Source: Candidatus Spyradenecus faecavium (GTDB lineage: Bacteria > Verrucomicrobiota > Kiritimatiellia > RFP12 > DVOR01). Taken from it: 7,351 nt of DNA. The translations under genes and the position numbers were made by a program. This document shows, in pieces, positions 1 to 6,360 of this stretch (position 1 is its first letter; each line of letters starts with the position of its first letter). Location of the stretch: positions 1 through 7,351 of the forward strand of contig DVOR01000190.1 in the NCBI GenBank assembly GCA_018713405.1. The letters run 5' to 3'. Below the pieces are notes generated by a model. It saw nothing but the letters and a program-made list of their open reading frames with translations. It did not search any database and was not told the origin of the DNA.

Positions 1-419
1 CCGCGAAGAAGCAGCCGCAGGCCGAGGCCGCCGACGACGGCGAGGAGATCGCCACCGAGAACTTCGACGACCTGACCGACGAGGAGATCAAGGCCTACAC
101 CGAGCAGTTCGCCAAGCGCCGCGCGACCCTCGAGGCCCTGCTCGCCCGCGACAGCCTGCTGTTGCTCAGCTCGCAGACCTCCGGCGCGCTCTACAAGAAC
201 CAGTCCACGATGCAGCGTTTCGTGACGCAGCTCAGCGGGCTCTGCCAGGCCGGCAACGCCGGCAAGCTCGTCTCCGCCTGGGGCAAGGAAATCCCCCGCG
301 CCTACCTCCAGCGCATCTACAACAACCGCACCGCCAACAGCACCGAGATGGAATCCCTCGTCCGCCGGGCGAAGGACGCGCTCGAGGCCGCGCGCAAGCG
401 GTCCGAAAGCAGAATCTGA
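1..419 (+). CDS. Hypothetical protein, 3' end only
   Basis: The open frame runs from the left edge (first full codon at position 3) to a TGA at 417-419, giving the last 138 residues of a protein whose start lies outside the window. I do not recognise the family. The visible part begins with a short Lys/Gln/Ala stretch, followed by a strongly acidic segment (about residues 9-40, many Asp and Glu). A Leu-rich helix-like segment with ARDSLLLLSS follows at about 47-57, then a mixed region with conserved-looking aromatic residues (SAWGKEIPRAYLQRIYNN around 92-109). The end is a basic, helical, Arg/Lys-rich tail. No membrane span, zinc motif or signal peptide is visible in this part. It ends 7 bases before mlaE, so it is probably in the same operon, but the link may be transcriptional only. 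The TTG at 162 is internal and not a credible start, because the frame and the codon style continue unbroken upstream. Confidence 0.8.
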   Translation, partial: AKKQPQAEAADDGEEIATENFDDLTDEEIKAYTEQFAKRRATLEALLARDSLLLLSSQTSGALYKNQSTMQRFVTQLSGLCQAGNAGKLVSAWGKEIPRAYLQRIYNNRTANSTEMESLVRRAKDALEAARKRSESRI

Positions 420-421
420 GG
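418..421 (+). promoter_or_regulatory. Ribosome binding site of mlaE
   Basis: GAGG overlaps the TGA stop of the preceding gene and lies 5 bases before the ATG at 427. It supports that ATG as the start and suggests translational coupling with the upstream gene. Confidence 0.5.
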
Positions 422-426
422 CCGCC

Positions 427-1467
427 ATGCCAAGCGCGTCGGTTTCCCTCCCCGAGGACTTGACGCGGGCCGACGTCGAGGCGCTCTGCCGGGCGCCCGC
501 GCCGCAGGCGGTCTATGACTGCGCGGCGGTGCGCCACGCCGACGGCGCCGGGCTTGCCCTGCTCTGGCTGCTCCGCGGCCAAGGGCGGCTGTCCGGCGCG
601 CTCGCCCCCGACCTCGCGCGGTCGCTGGAGGCCTTCGACGCCGCGCAGGCCGCGCTCCCCAAGCCCACGCCCAAGCCCGCCGAGAACCCGATTGCCGCCC
701 TGGGGCGCGCCGAGTGCGGGTTGTTGGCGCGTTGGGGCGAGGCGATCGGCTATCTCGGGGAGATCCTGTGCGCCTTCGTCCATCTGTTCTCCGGGCGTTT
801 CCGGTGGGGCGATTGCGCGCTGGCCTTCTTCCGAAGCGGCGTGCAGGCCGTGCCGGTGATGATGCTCATCGGCTTCCTGCTGGGGCTCATCCTCGCCTTC
901 CAATCGGCCATCCCGCTGCAGCTCTTCGGTGCGGAGAGCTTCGTGGGCGGGATGGTGGGCATCGCGCTGGTGCGCGAGCTGGGCGTGCTGGTCGCGGCCA
1001 TCCTCATGGCCGGCCGCACGGGCTCGGCCTTCGCGGCGGAGCTGGGCGCCATGAAGGTGAACGAGGAGATTGACGCGCTGGAGACGATGGGCCTGCGCCC
1101 CGTACGCTTCCTGGTCCTGCCGCGCGTGCTGGCCGGTACGCTGGCGTTGCCGCTGCTCTCGCTCTTCGTCACGCTGGCGGGGCTGGTCGGGGGCGGCGCC
1201 GTGATGGGCGTGCTCGGCTTCTCCGCGAACTACTACGTCGACCAGCTGCAGGCCTTCGTGGGGCTCTCGGACGTCCTGGGCAGCTTCTGCAAGGCCTTCG
1301 CCTTCGGCTTCTCGGTCTCGGCGATCGGGTGCTGGTGCGGGCTGCGTGCGGGGCGCGACGCCGGCGCGGTCGGCACGGCCACCACCGCGGCCGTCGTCAC
1401 GGGCATCGTCTCGATCGCGGTCCTCGAGGGGCTCTTCTCGGTCGTCTTCTACGCGATGGGGTGGTGA
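427..1467 (+). CDS. mlaE: MlaE-family lipid ABC transporter permease with N-terminal STAS domain
   Basis: This 346-residue inner-membrane permease probably moves lipids between the inner membrane and the MCE protein encoded two genes downstream. Residues 1-75 look like a STAS domain: a strand YDCAAV at 30-35 is followed by HADGAGLALL at 37-46, matching the D-[ST]-x-G-L-A-L-L turn of MlaB-type STAS proteins. A Pro/Lys linker (77-88) leads to the MlaE/DUF140 permease at about 89-346. Hydrophobic spans are visible near 139-162, 172-196, 230-260, 285-305 and 318-343. The family-diagnostic cytoplasmic coupling segment, with E205, L206, G207, M209, K210, V211, E213, E214, D216, A217, L218, M221 and G222, is intact. 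E. coli MlaE is about 260 residues, so the extra length here is the STAS domain, which would replace a separate MlaB. The residue aligned with the conserved Ser/Thr of STAS domains is Gly40. The next gene starts 2 bases after this stop. The permease call is secure and the STAS call is likely. Confidence 0.95.
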   Translation: MPSASVSLPEDLTRADVEALCRAPAPQAVYDCAAVRHADGAGLALLWLLRGQGRLSGALAPDLARSLEAFDAAQAALPKPTPKPAENPIAALGRAECGLLARWGEAIGYLGEILCAFVHLFSGRFRWGDCALAFFRSGVQAVPVMMLIGFLLGLILAFQSAIPLQLFGAESFVGGMVGIALVRELGVLVAAILMAGRTGSAFAAELGAMKVNEEIDALETMGLRPVRFLVLPRVLAGTLALPLLSLFVTLAGLVGGGAVMGVLGFSANYYVDQLQAFVGLSDVLGSFCKAFAFGFSVSAIGCWCGLRAGRDAGAVGTATTAAVVTGIVSIAVLEGLFSVVFYAMGW

Positions 1468-1469
1468 GC

Positions 1470-2234
1470 ATGGGGCGCGCGGTCATCGAATGCGAGCACG
1501 TGGTCACCGGCTACCCCGGCAACCCGCTCATGCGCGACGTCACCCTCACCATTGAGGAGGGCGAGGTCGTCTTCATCCTCGGCGGCTCGGGTTGCGGCAA
1601 GTCCACGCTCCTCAAGCACATCATCGGGCAGCTCCCGCCCCTCGGCGGCGCAATCCGCATCCTGGGGCAGGACGTCGCCTCCGCCGAGGGCCCCGACCGC
1701 GACCGCCTCCTGCGCGCCTTCGGCATGATGTACCAGAGCGGGGCGCTCTTCGGCAACCTCACCGTCCTGGGCAACGTCCTCCTGCCGCTGGAGGAGTTCA
1801 CCCCGCTCCCCGAGCCGCTCCGCCGCGCCACGGCCCGGCTCAAGCTCGCGCAGGTGGGCCTGCTGGACCGCGCCGACGCCTTCCCCGCCGAGCTCTCCGG
1901 CGGGCAGGTCAAGCGCGCCGCCATCGCCCGCGCCATGGCCCTCGACCCCAAGATCCTCTTCCTCGACGAACCCTCCGCGGGGCTCGACCCCATCACCTCC
2001 GCCTCGCTCGACGCCCTCATCAAGGGCCTCTCCCGCGACCTGGGCATCACCGTCGTCATCATCTCCCACGAGCTCGCCTCCATCGACGCCATCGCCGACC
2101 GCGCCCTCTACCTCGACCGCGCCGTCGGCGGCGTGCTCGACCAGGGCGCACCCGCCGAGCTCCGCGCCCACAGCCCCCACCCCGCCGTCCGCGCCTTCTT
2201 CAACCGCGCCCCCAACCCCGGAGCCGCCCCATGA
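1470..2234 (+). CDS. mlaF: MlaF-type ABC transporter ATPase
   Basis: This 254-residue cytoplasmic ATPase energises the permease encoded immediately upstream. All ABC motifs are intact: Walker A GGSGCGKST at 38-46, Q-loop Gln89 in MMYQSGALF (a sequence typical of the MlaF/Ttg2A group), signature LSGGQVKR at 142-149, Walker B ILFLDEP at 162-168, D-loop SAGLD at 169-173 and switch His200 in ISHE. The length fits the MlaF family (about 250-270). I chose the ATG at 1470, 2 bases after the mlaE stop. A GTG at 1464, overlapping that stop, is a possible alternative adding two residues. The longer frame back to 1329 lies inside mlaE and is not coding. The C-terminus (about 226-254) is Pro/Ala-rich and probably loosely folded. 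The stop overlaps the next start in an ATGA (2231-2234), implying coupled translation with the MCE gene. Confidence 0.96.
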   Translation: MGRAVIECEHVVTGYPGNPLMRDVTLTIEEGEVVFILGGSGCGKSTLLKHIIGQLPPLGGAIRILGQDVASAEGPDRDRLLRAFGMMYQSGALFGNLTVLGNVLLPLEEFTPLPEPLRRATARLKLAQVGLLDRADAFPAELSGGQVKRAAIARAMALDPKILFLDEPSAGLDPITSASLDALIKGLSRDLGITVVIISHELASIDAIADRALYLDRAVGGVLDQGAPAELRAHSPHPAVRAFFNRAPNPGAAP

Positions 2235-3277
2235 AACCCGCCATGCGCCACTTCGCCATCGGCCTCTTCACCCTCCTCGGCCTGTTGCTCCTCGCCGCGG
2301 CCTGCGTCCTCTTCGGCGGCAGCGACCTCTTCGCCAAGAAGGCCTACTTCGAGACCTACTTCGAGAGCTCCGTCCAGGGGCTCGACGTCGGCAGCCCCGT
2401 GAAGCTCCGCGGCGTCCAGATCGGCGCCGTCGAGTCCATCGGCTTCGCCGGCGCCACCTACGGCGACCGCTTCGCCGCCGACCGCACCAACCCGCAGTCC
2501 GCCCGCCCCCTCACCTACGTCCGCGTCCTCTGCTCCATCGACCTCAACCGCCACCCCGACATGGACGGCGACCGGCTGCAGGGCATGATCGACCACGGGC
2601 TCCGCGCCAACCTCGCCCTCCAGGGCATCACCGGCCAGGTGCTCGTCAACCTCGACTTCCCGCGCCACAGCGGCCTCGCCGTCCCCGCCCAGGAGCTCAC
2701 CGTCCCCTGGACCCCGGACAACCTCTACGTCCCCTCCACCCCCACCACCCTCCAGACCCTCCTCAACATCGCCCAGGACATCGCCGCGAACCTCGGCAAG
2801 AGCGACATCCCCGAGGCCGTCGCGGCCCTCACCGACCTCGCCCGAGACGTCGACCGCGTCGTCGACGAGGCCGACATCCCCAAGCTCACCGCCACCTTCA
2901 CCGCGCTCGGCGCCTCCCTCAACGCGCAGTCCGACCGCCTCGCCGCCATCCTCGAGGGCATCGACGCCAAGCGCCTCGGCGGCGACCTCCAGACCCTCAC
3001 CGACAACCTCGCCCACACCTCCGCCGCCCTCCGCACGGACCTCCCCGCCCTCACGCAGCGGCTCGACGGCACCCTCACCCGCGCCGACGCCCTCATCGCC
3101 CAGGCCACCGACGCCCTCACCGAGCTCCGCGCCGACGTCGACGCCCCCGCCCTGGCCGACGACCTCGCCCAGACCCTCTCCGCCCTGGCCCGCACCGCCG
3201 CCGCCACCGAGGCCCTCGTCCGGGAGATCCGCCAGAAGCCCTCCCGCATCCTCTTCGACGCCCCCCTCGAGGATTGA
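2231..3277 (+). CDS. mlaD: MCE (MlaD/PqiB-like) membrane-anchored lipid-binding protein
   Basis: This 348-residue protein is the substrate-binding part of the transporter, fixed in the inner membrane and projecting into the periplasm. One N-terminal membrane anchor is visible at residues 8-28 with a short basic cytoplasmic end. The MCE domain follows at about 38-145, with the hallmark FESSVQGLDVGSPVKLRGVQ (44-63), then IGAVESI, and closing at QGITGQVLVNLDF (131-143). The remaining 200 residues are Ala/Leu/Thr/Asp-rich and amphipathic. They contain degenerate repeats beginning DIPKLTATF, DLPALTQRL and DAPALADDL, and are predicted to be helical or coiled-coil. The end, EIRQKPSRILFDAP, resembles the C-terminal ending common in MCE proteins. 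At 348 residues it is much longer than E. coli MlaD (about 183) and has one MCE domain, unlike multi-domain PqiB and LetB. The long helix may form a hexameric tube or needle toward the outer membrane (inference). The start shares ATGA with mlaF; an ATG four codons later is possible. Exact subfamily naming is uncertain. Confidence 0.93.
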   Translation: MKPAMRHFAIGLFTLLGLLLLAAACVLFGGSDLFAKKAYFETYFESSVQGLDVGSPVKLRGVQIGAVESIGFAGATYGDRFAADRTNPQSARPLTYVRVLCSIDLNRHPDMDGDRLQGMIDHGLRANLALQGITGQVLVNLDFPRHSGLAVPAQELTVPWTPDNLYVPSTPTTLQTLLNIAQDIAANLGKSDIPEAVAALTDLARDVDRVVDEADIPKLTATFTALGASLNAQSDRLAAILEGIDAKRLGGDLQTLTDNLAHTSAALRTDLPALTQRLDGTLTRADALIAQATDALTELRADVDAPALADDLAQTLSALARTAAATEALVREIRQKPSRILFDAPLED

Positions 3278-3280
3278 CCC

Positions 3281-3787
3281 ATGAACCGACTCCTCCCCGC
3301 CCTTCTCCCCGCCGCGCTCCTCCTCGCCGGCTGCTTCGGCGGCGCCGCCCCCCAGCGCCATTACACCGTCCTCGACCCCGCGGCCGGCGTCGTCGCCCCC
3401 GCCGCGCTCGACCTCGACGTCCGCATGGCGCCCGACCTCCGCGCCGCCTCCGCCCCCACCCTCTACCGCGCCGACGGCTCCGTCTCCACCTACCCCGGCC
3501 TCACCTACTACGCCCCGCTCGAGCTGGCCATCCCCCGCGCCCTCCGCGAGCTCGGCCCCGAGGCCCTCGGCCTCAAGCCCGGCGACCGCCTGGACCTCGA
3601 CGTCCTCGACTTCTGCGTCGACCGGCGCACCCCCGACGGCGTCCCCGTCGCCCGCGTCACCCTCTCCGCGGATGGCCGCGCCCCCGTCACCGTGGCCAAG
3701 CCCCTCCCCGCCGGCGCGACGCCCCTCCAGACGCGCGCCCTCCTGGCCTCCGCCCTCCTCGAGGCCATCCGCGACGCCCGCAAGTGA
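3281..3787 (+). CDS. PqiC-like ABC-type transport auxiliary lipoprotein
   Basis: This 168-residue probable lipoprotein is the last gene of the transport operon, 3 bases after the MCE gene. GAGG at 3269-3272 lies 8 bases before the ATG. The N-terminus is a lipoprotein signal peptide: Asn2-Arg3, a hydrophobic core at 4-16 and the lipobox LLAG/C with Cys18 as the lipidated residue. The mature part begins with RHYTVLDP, resembling the YYTL opening of the PqiC/YmbA (ABC_trans_aux) family. A central YYAPLELAIPRALREL segment takes the place of the family's R/W-x-E-P-L helix region, and strands LDLDVLDFCVD and ARVTLSADG follow. E. coli PqiC is about 187 residues, so the size fits. In the family, this lipoprotein sits in the outer membrane and is thought to receive or dock the periplasmic MCE tube. 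Gene order (permease, ATPase, MCE, lipoprotein) supports that role. The lipoprotein call is strong; family assignment is by motif and context. Confidence 0.85.
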   Translation: MNRLLPALLPAALLLAGCFGGAAPQRHYTVLDPAAGVVAPAALDLDVRMAPDLRAASAPTLYRADGSVSTYPGLTYYAPLELAIPRALRELGPEALGLKPGDRLDLDVLDFCVDRRTPDGVPVARVTLSADGRAPVTVAKPLPAGATPLQTRALLASALLEAIRDARK

Positions 3788-3795
3788 GCACGTGG

Positions 3796-3836
3796 AAAAG
3801 CCGCGGCGACCGAATCCGGCCGCCGCGGCTTTTTTT
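3796..3836. terminator. Bidirectional rho-independent terminator between convergent operons
   Basis: AAAAGCCGCGGCG (3796-3808) pairs perfectly with CGCCGCGGCTTTT (3821-3833). The 12-base apical segment can itself fold a small CCG/CGG stem (3810-3812 with 3817-3819). On the plus strand the hairpin ends in seven T (3830-3836) directly after the GC stem. Read on the minus strand, the A-tract gives a shorter four-U tail. It lies in the 60-base gap between the stops of the lipoprotein gene (3787) and rtcB (3848), so it can end both transcripts. It is stronger in the plus direction. Confidence 0.9.
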
Positions 3837-3847
3837 GTGCCCCCGCG

Positions 3848-5053
3848 TCAATCCCCGGCGGCCTTGTAGTTGTACAGCGGGCGGATGCGGGCGACGACGT
3901 CCGCGGTGGGCGCGATGTTGTCGAGGATGGCCTCGATGGGCTTGTAGGCCATGGGGCACTCGTCGAGGGTGGATTGGTCGGCGGTGGTGGTGTAGATGCC
4001 GGCCATCGATTGGCGGAAGGCCTCGACGGAGAAGACGCGCTTGGCCTCGGCGCGGCTCATCAGGCGGCCGGCGCCGTGGGGCGCGGATTGGTTCCAGTCG
4101 TCGTTCCCCTTGCCGACGCAGATCAGGCTGCCGTCGCGCATGTTGATGGGGATGAGGAGCCGCTCGCCGGCGCGGGCGGAGACGGCGCCCTTGCGCAGGA
4201 TGCGGGCCTCGAGGTCGATGTAGTTGTGGATGGTGGTGAAGCGGTCCTCCGCCTCCAGCCTCAGCCCCTCGAGGAGGGTGTCGACGATGGCGCGGCGGTT
4301 GAGCTCGGCGAAGCGCTGCATCAGGCGCATATCGTGCAGGTAGTCGTCGAAGAGCGGCCCCGAGACGTAGGCCAGGGCCTTGGGGACGATGCCGCGGTGC
4401 TTGGCCGCGAAGTCCTCCACGAGCGCCTGGATCTCCTGCCGGCGGCCGGAGGCCTTCAGCCTGGCGATGGCGGCGTCGAGCCGGAGCCCCGGCTCGCGGG
4501 CGAGGGTGCGCCACGCGGCGGCCTGGTAATGCTGGGCCACCTGAAGCCCGGGATGGCGGCTGCCGGAGTGGACGACCAGGTAGAGGTTCCCCTCGTCGTC
4601 GCGGTCGACCTCGATGAAGTGGTTGCCGCCGCCGAGCGTGCCGATGCTGCGGATGGCGCGGGCCATCGTCACGGACTTGGCGCACCGCAGGGCCCGCAGG
4701 TCGATCTGCCCCATATAGGGGTGCGGCGCGTTGCGCACGCAGAAGCCGGCGGGGATGTTCGCCTTGATGAAGGCGTCGAGCGCGGCCAGGTCCAGGTCGC
4801 GTTGGCGCAGACGCACCGTCTCCATGCCGCACCCGATGTCCACGCCCACCAGGTTGGGGACGATCTTGTCGGTGATGGTCATGGTGGTGCCGATGGTGCA
4901 CCCCGCGCCGGCGTGGACGTCGGGCATCAGGCGGATTTGGCTCCCCGCCACGAAGGGCTGGTCGCAGAGGGTCTGCACCTGCGCGAGGGACTGGGCGTCC
5001 ACCCGATCGGTGAACACCTTGGCCGTCGCGTACGCCCCCTTGACCTCAATCAT
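3848..5053 (-). CDS. rtcB: RtcB RNA ligase (3'-phosphate/5'-OH, GTP- and Mn-dependent)
   Basis: This 401-residue protein matches E. coli RtcB in length (408). RtcB joins RNA ends carrying 3'-phosphate or 2',3'-cyclic phosphate to 5'-OH ends, using GTP and Mn2+, and so repairs cleaved tRNA or rRNA. Visible motifs in order are MPDVHAGAGCTIGTT at 43-57, the metal site VGVDIGCGM at 69-77 (Asp72, Cys75), GGGNHFIEV at 141-149 (His145), HSGSR at 162-166, HNYID at 276-280, RKGA at 287-290 and PINMRDGS at 302-309. APHGAGRLMSR at 324-334 carries His326, the expected guanylylated histidine, and DECPMAYKP lies at 364-372. No key residue is missing. It is the last gene of the minus-strand cluster, and its ATG overlaps the purN stop by 8 bases. 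I see no Shine-Dalgarno sequence, so it probably relies on coupling to purN. No rtcA, rtcR or archease gene is in the window. Confidence 0.97.
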   Translation of the reverse strand: MIEVKGAYATAKVFTDRVDAQSLAQVQTLCDQPFVAGSQIRLMPDVHAGAGCTIGTTMTITDKIVPNLVGVDIGCGMETVRLRQRDLDLAALDAFIKANIPAGFCVRNAPHPYMGQIDLRALRCAKSVTMARAIRSIGTLGGGNHFIEVDRDDEGNLYLVVHSGSRHPGLQVAQHYQAAAWRTLAREPGLRLDAAIARLKASGRRQEIQALVEDFAAKHRGIVPKALAYVSGPLFDDYLHDMRLMQRFAELNRRAIVDTLLEGLRLEAEDRFTTIHNYIDLEARILRKGAVSARAGERLLIPINMRDGSLICVGKGNDDWNQSAPHGAGRLMSRAEAKRVFSVEAFRQSMAGIYTTTADQSTLDECPMAYKPIEAILDNIAPTADVVARIRPLYNYKAAGD

Positions 5054-5663
5054 GGATGACGACGCGGCGGCCGACGACGGAGAGGCGGCCGGCGGCGAGA
5101 AGGCGGAGGGCCTCGGGATAGGCGAGGTGCTCCTGTTCCTGGATGCGGGCGTGGAGGCTCTCGGGCGTGTCGCCCTCCAGCACGGGGACGGGCCGCTGGA
5201 CGATGATGGGGCCGCTGTCGGTGCCGGCGTCGACGAAGTGCACCGTGCACCCGGCGACCTTGGCGCCGTAGTCGAGGGCCTGCTTCCACGAATGGAGCCC
5301 GGGGAAGGACGGCAACAGCGCGGGGTGGATGTTCAGCACGCGGTTGGGGAAGGCCTCGAGCAGCCCGGCCTTGACGATGCGCATGAAACCGGCCAGCACG
5401 ACGACGTCGGCGCCGTAGCCCTTGATGACGCGGATCCACTCCTCCTCGGCCGGGCCTTCGAGCTTGGTCTTGAAGGGGGCGCAGGAGAGGTATTGCGCGG
5501 GGATGCCGGCGCGGCGGGCGCGCTCCAGGATGAAGGCGTCCTCGACGTCGGCCAGGACGCAGACGATCTCGGCGTCGAGCGTCCCGGCGCGGATGGCGTC
5601 GAGGATGGACTGCATGTTGGAGCCGGAGCCGGAGCCGAGGACGGCGAGGCGGAGCTTAGGCAT
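5046..5663 (-). CDS. purN: PurN, phosphoribosylglycinamide formyltransferase
   Basis: This 205-residue cytoplasmic enzyme transfers a formyl group from 10-formyltetrahydrofolate to glycinamide ribonucleotide, the third step of purine synthesis. The GAR phosphate-binding start VLGSGSGSNMQSIL (8-21) is present, as is LAGFMRIV (90-97) of the folate pocket. The catalytic triad is Asn111 and His113 in NIHPALLPSFPG, with Asp149 in HFVDAGTDSGPII. Length equals the usual bacterial PurN (about 190-215). A perfect Shine-Dalgarno sequence (AAGGAGG) sits inside the end of the upstream frame and confirms the start. The start overlaps the Cmk stop by 8 bases, and the stop overlaps the rtcB start by 8 bases. 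No other purine gene lies beside it in this window. Confidence 0.97.
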   Translation of the reverse strand: MPKLRLAVLGSGSGSNMQSILDAIRAGTLDAEIVCVLADVEDAFILERARRAGIPAQYLSCAPFKTKLEGPAEEEWIRVIKGYGADVVVLAGFMRIVKAGLLEAFPNRVLNIHPALLPSFPGLHSWKQALDYGAKVAGCTVHFVDAGTDSGPIIVQRPVPVLEGDTPESLHARIQEQEHLAYPEALRLLAAGRLSVVGRRVVIHD

Positions 5664-6360
5664 GGGGCGCCTCCTCCTTCGCGGGCTTCCACGCCTCGGG
5701 CAGGGCGTCGATGACGGCCTGGATGACCTGCTCGAGGGTGAGGTGGGTGGAGTCGATGACGGTGACGCCGTCGGCCTTGCGCAGGGGGGCGCAGGCGCGG
5801 GTGGAGTCGATCTTGTCGCGCGCCAGGAGCGAGGCCTGGACGGCCTCGACGGTCTGCTCTGCGACGCCCTTCTGCACCTCCTCCAGCTGCCGGCGCTGGG
5901 CGCGGACGGCGGGGTCGGCCTCGATGAAGAAGCGCGCGGGGGTGTCGGGGAAGACGGCGGTGGTGATGTCGCGCCCCTCGACGATGAGGTCGCCGAAGCG
6001 CGTGAGCGAGCGCAGGAGGTCGGTGATCTTGGCGCGGACCTCCGGCACGGTGGCGACGGGCGAGGCGTGCGCGTTGATGCGCGGCTCGCGCAGCTCCTTG
6101 TCGGGGCGGACGCCGCCGACCTCGTAGACGATGCGCCCGTCCTCGGCCTTGCAGTCGATCCGGAGCGTGCCGGCGAGGGCGGCCACAGCCTTCGGGTCGG
6201 CGGTGTCGACGCCCTGCTCCAGGCACTGCCAGGTGACGATGCGGTAGAGCGCGCCGCTGTCCACGTGGAGGAAGCCGAGGCGCTGGCCGACGGCGCGGGA
6301 GACGGAGGATTTGCCGGCGCCGCTGGGGCCGTCGATGGCGATGACGCGGGATGTCTTCAT
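5656..6360 (-). other. cmk: Cytidylate kinase domain (possible separate cmk start at 6360)
   Basis: This 234-residue segment starts at an in-frame ATG (6360-6358) and is a complete (d)CMP kinase, which makes CDP or dCDP from CMP or dCMP and ATP. The P-loop GPSGAGKSS is at 11-19, followed by VDSGALYR at 33-40, equivalent to the family's D-[ST]-G-A-x-Y-R. The CMP-binding segment IVEGRDITTAVFP is followed by the lid region ADPAVRAQRR, then RDKIDSTRACAPLRKADGV. Length fits E. coli Cmk (227). An AAGG 8 bases before this ATG (6372-6369) could serve as a modest ribosome binding site, so free Cmk may be made from this start even if the longer fusion is also made. If the fusion is real, this Met is an internal residue. 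Confidence 0.9.

Noticed and set aside
1329..1469. N-terminal extension of the ATPase frame into mlaE
   Set aside because: It overlaps the last permease helices and encodes Arg/Gly-rich sequence unlike any ABC ATPase N-terminus. The ATG at 1470 follows the mlaE stop directly.
1592..2230. Upstream extension of the MCE frame through mlaF
   Set aside because: The translation is Arg/Pro/His-rich nonsense inside a perfect ABC ATPase. The real start is the ATG at 2231, followed directly by a membrane anchor.
2108..3361. 417-residue open frame on the minus strand opposite the MCE gene
   Set aside because: Its translation is nearly all Gly, Glu, Val, Ala and Asp, as expected from reading C-ending codons antisense. 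The plus strand carries an intact MCE domain protein there.
3788..3847. Possible small RNA or promoter in the convergent intergenic gap
   Set aside because: The 60 bases are almost entirely explained by the terminator hairpin, and no promoter-like elements are visible.
3974..5059. 361-residue plus-strand open frame opposite rtcB
   Set aside because: Low-complexity composition (Asp, Gly, Val, His), no motif, and fully antisense to a protein with every RtcB catalytic motif.
4731..5714. 327-residue plus-strand open frame across rtcB and purN
   Set aside because: It is antisense to two well-conserved enzymes and has no recognisable domain.
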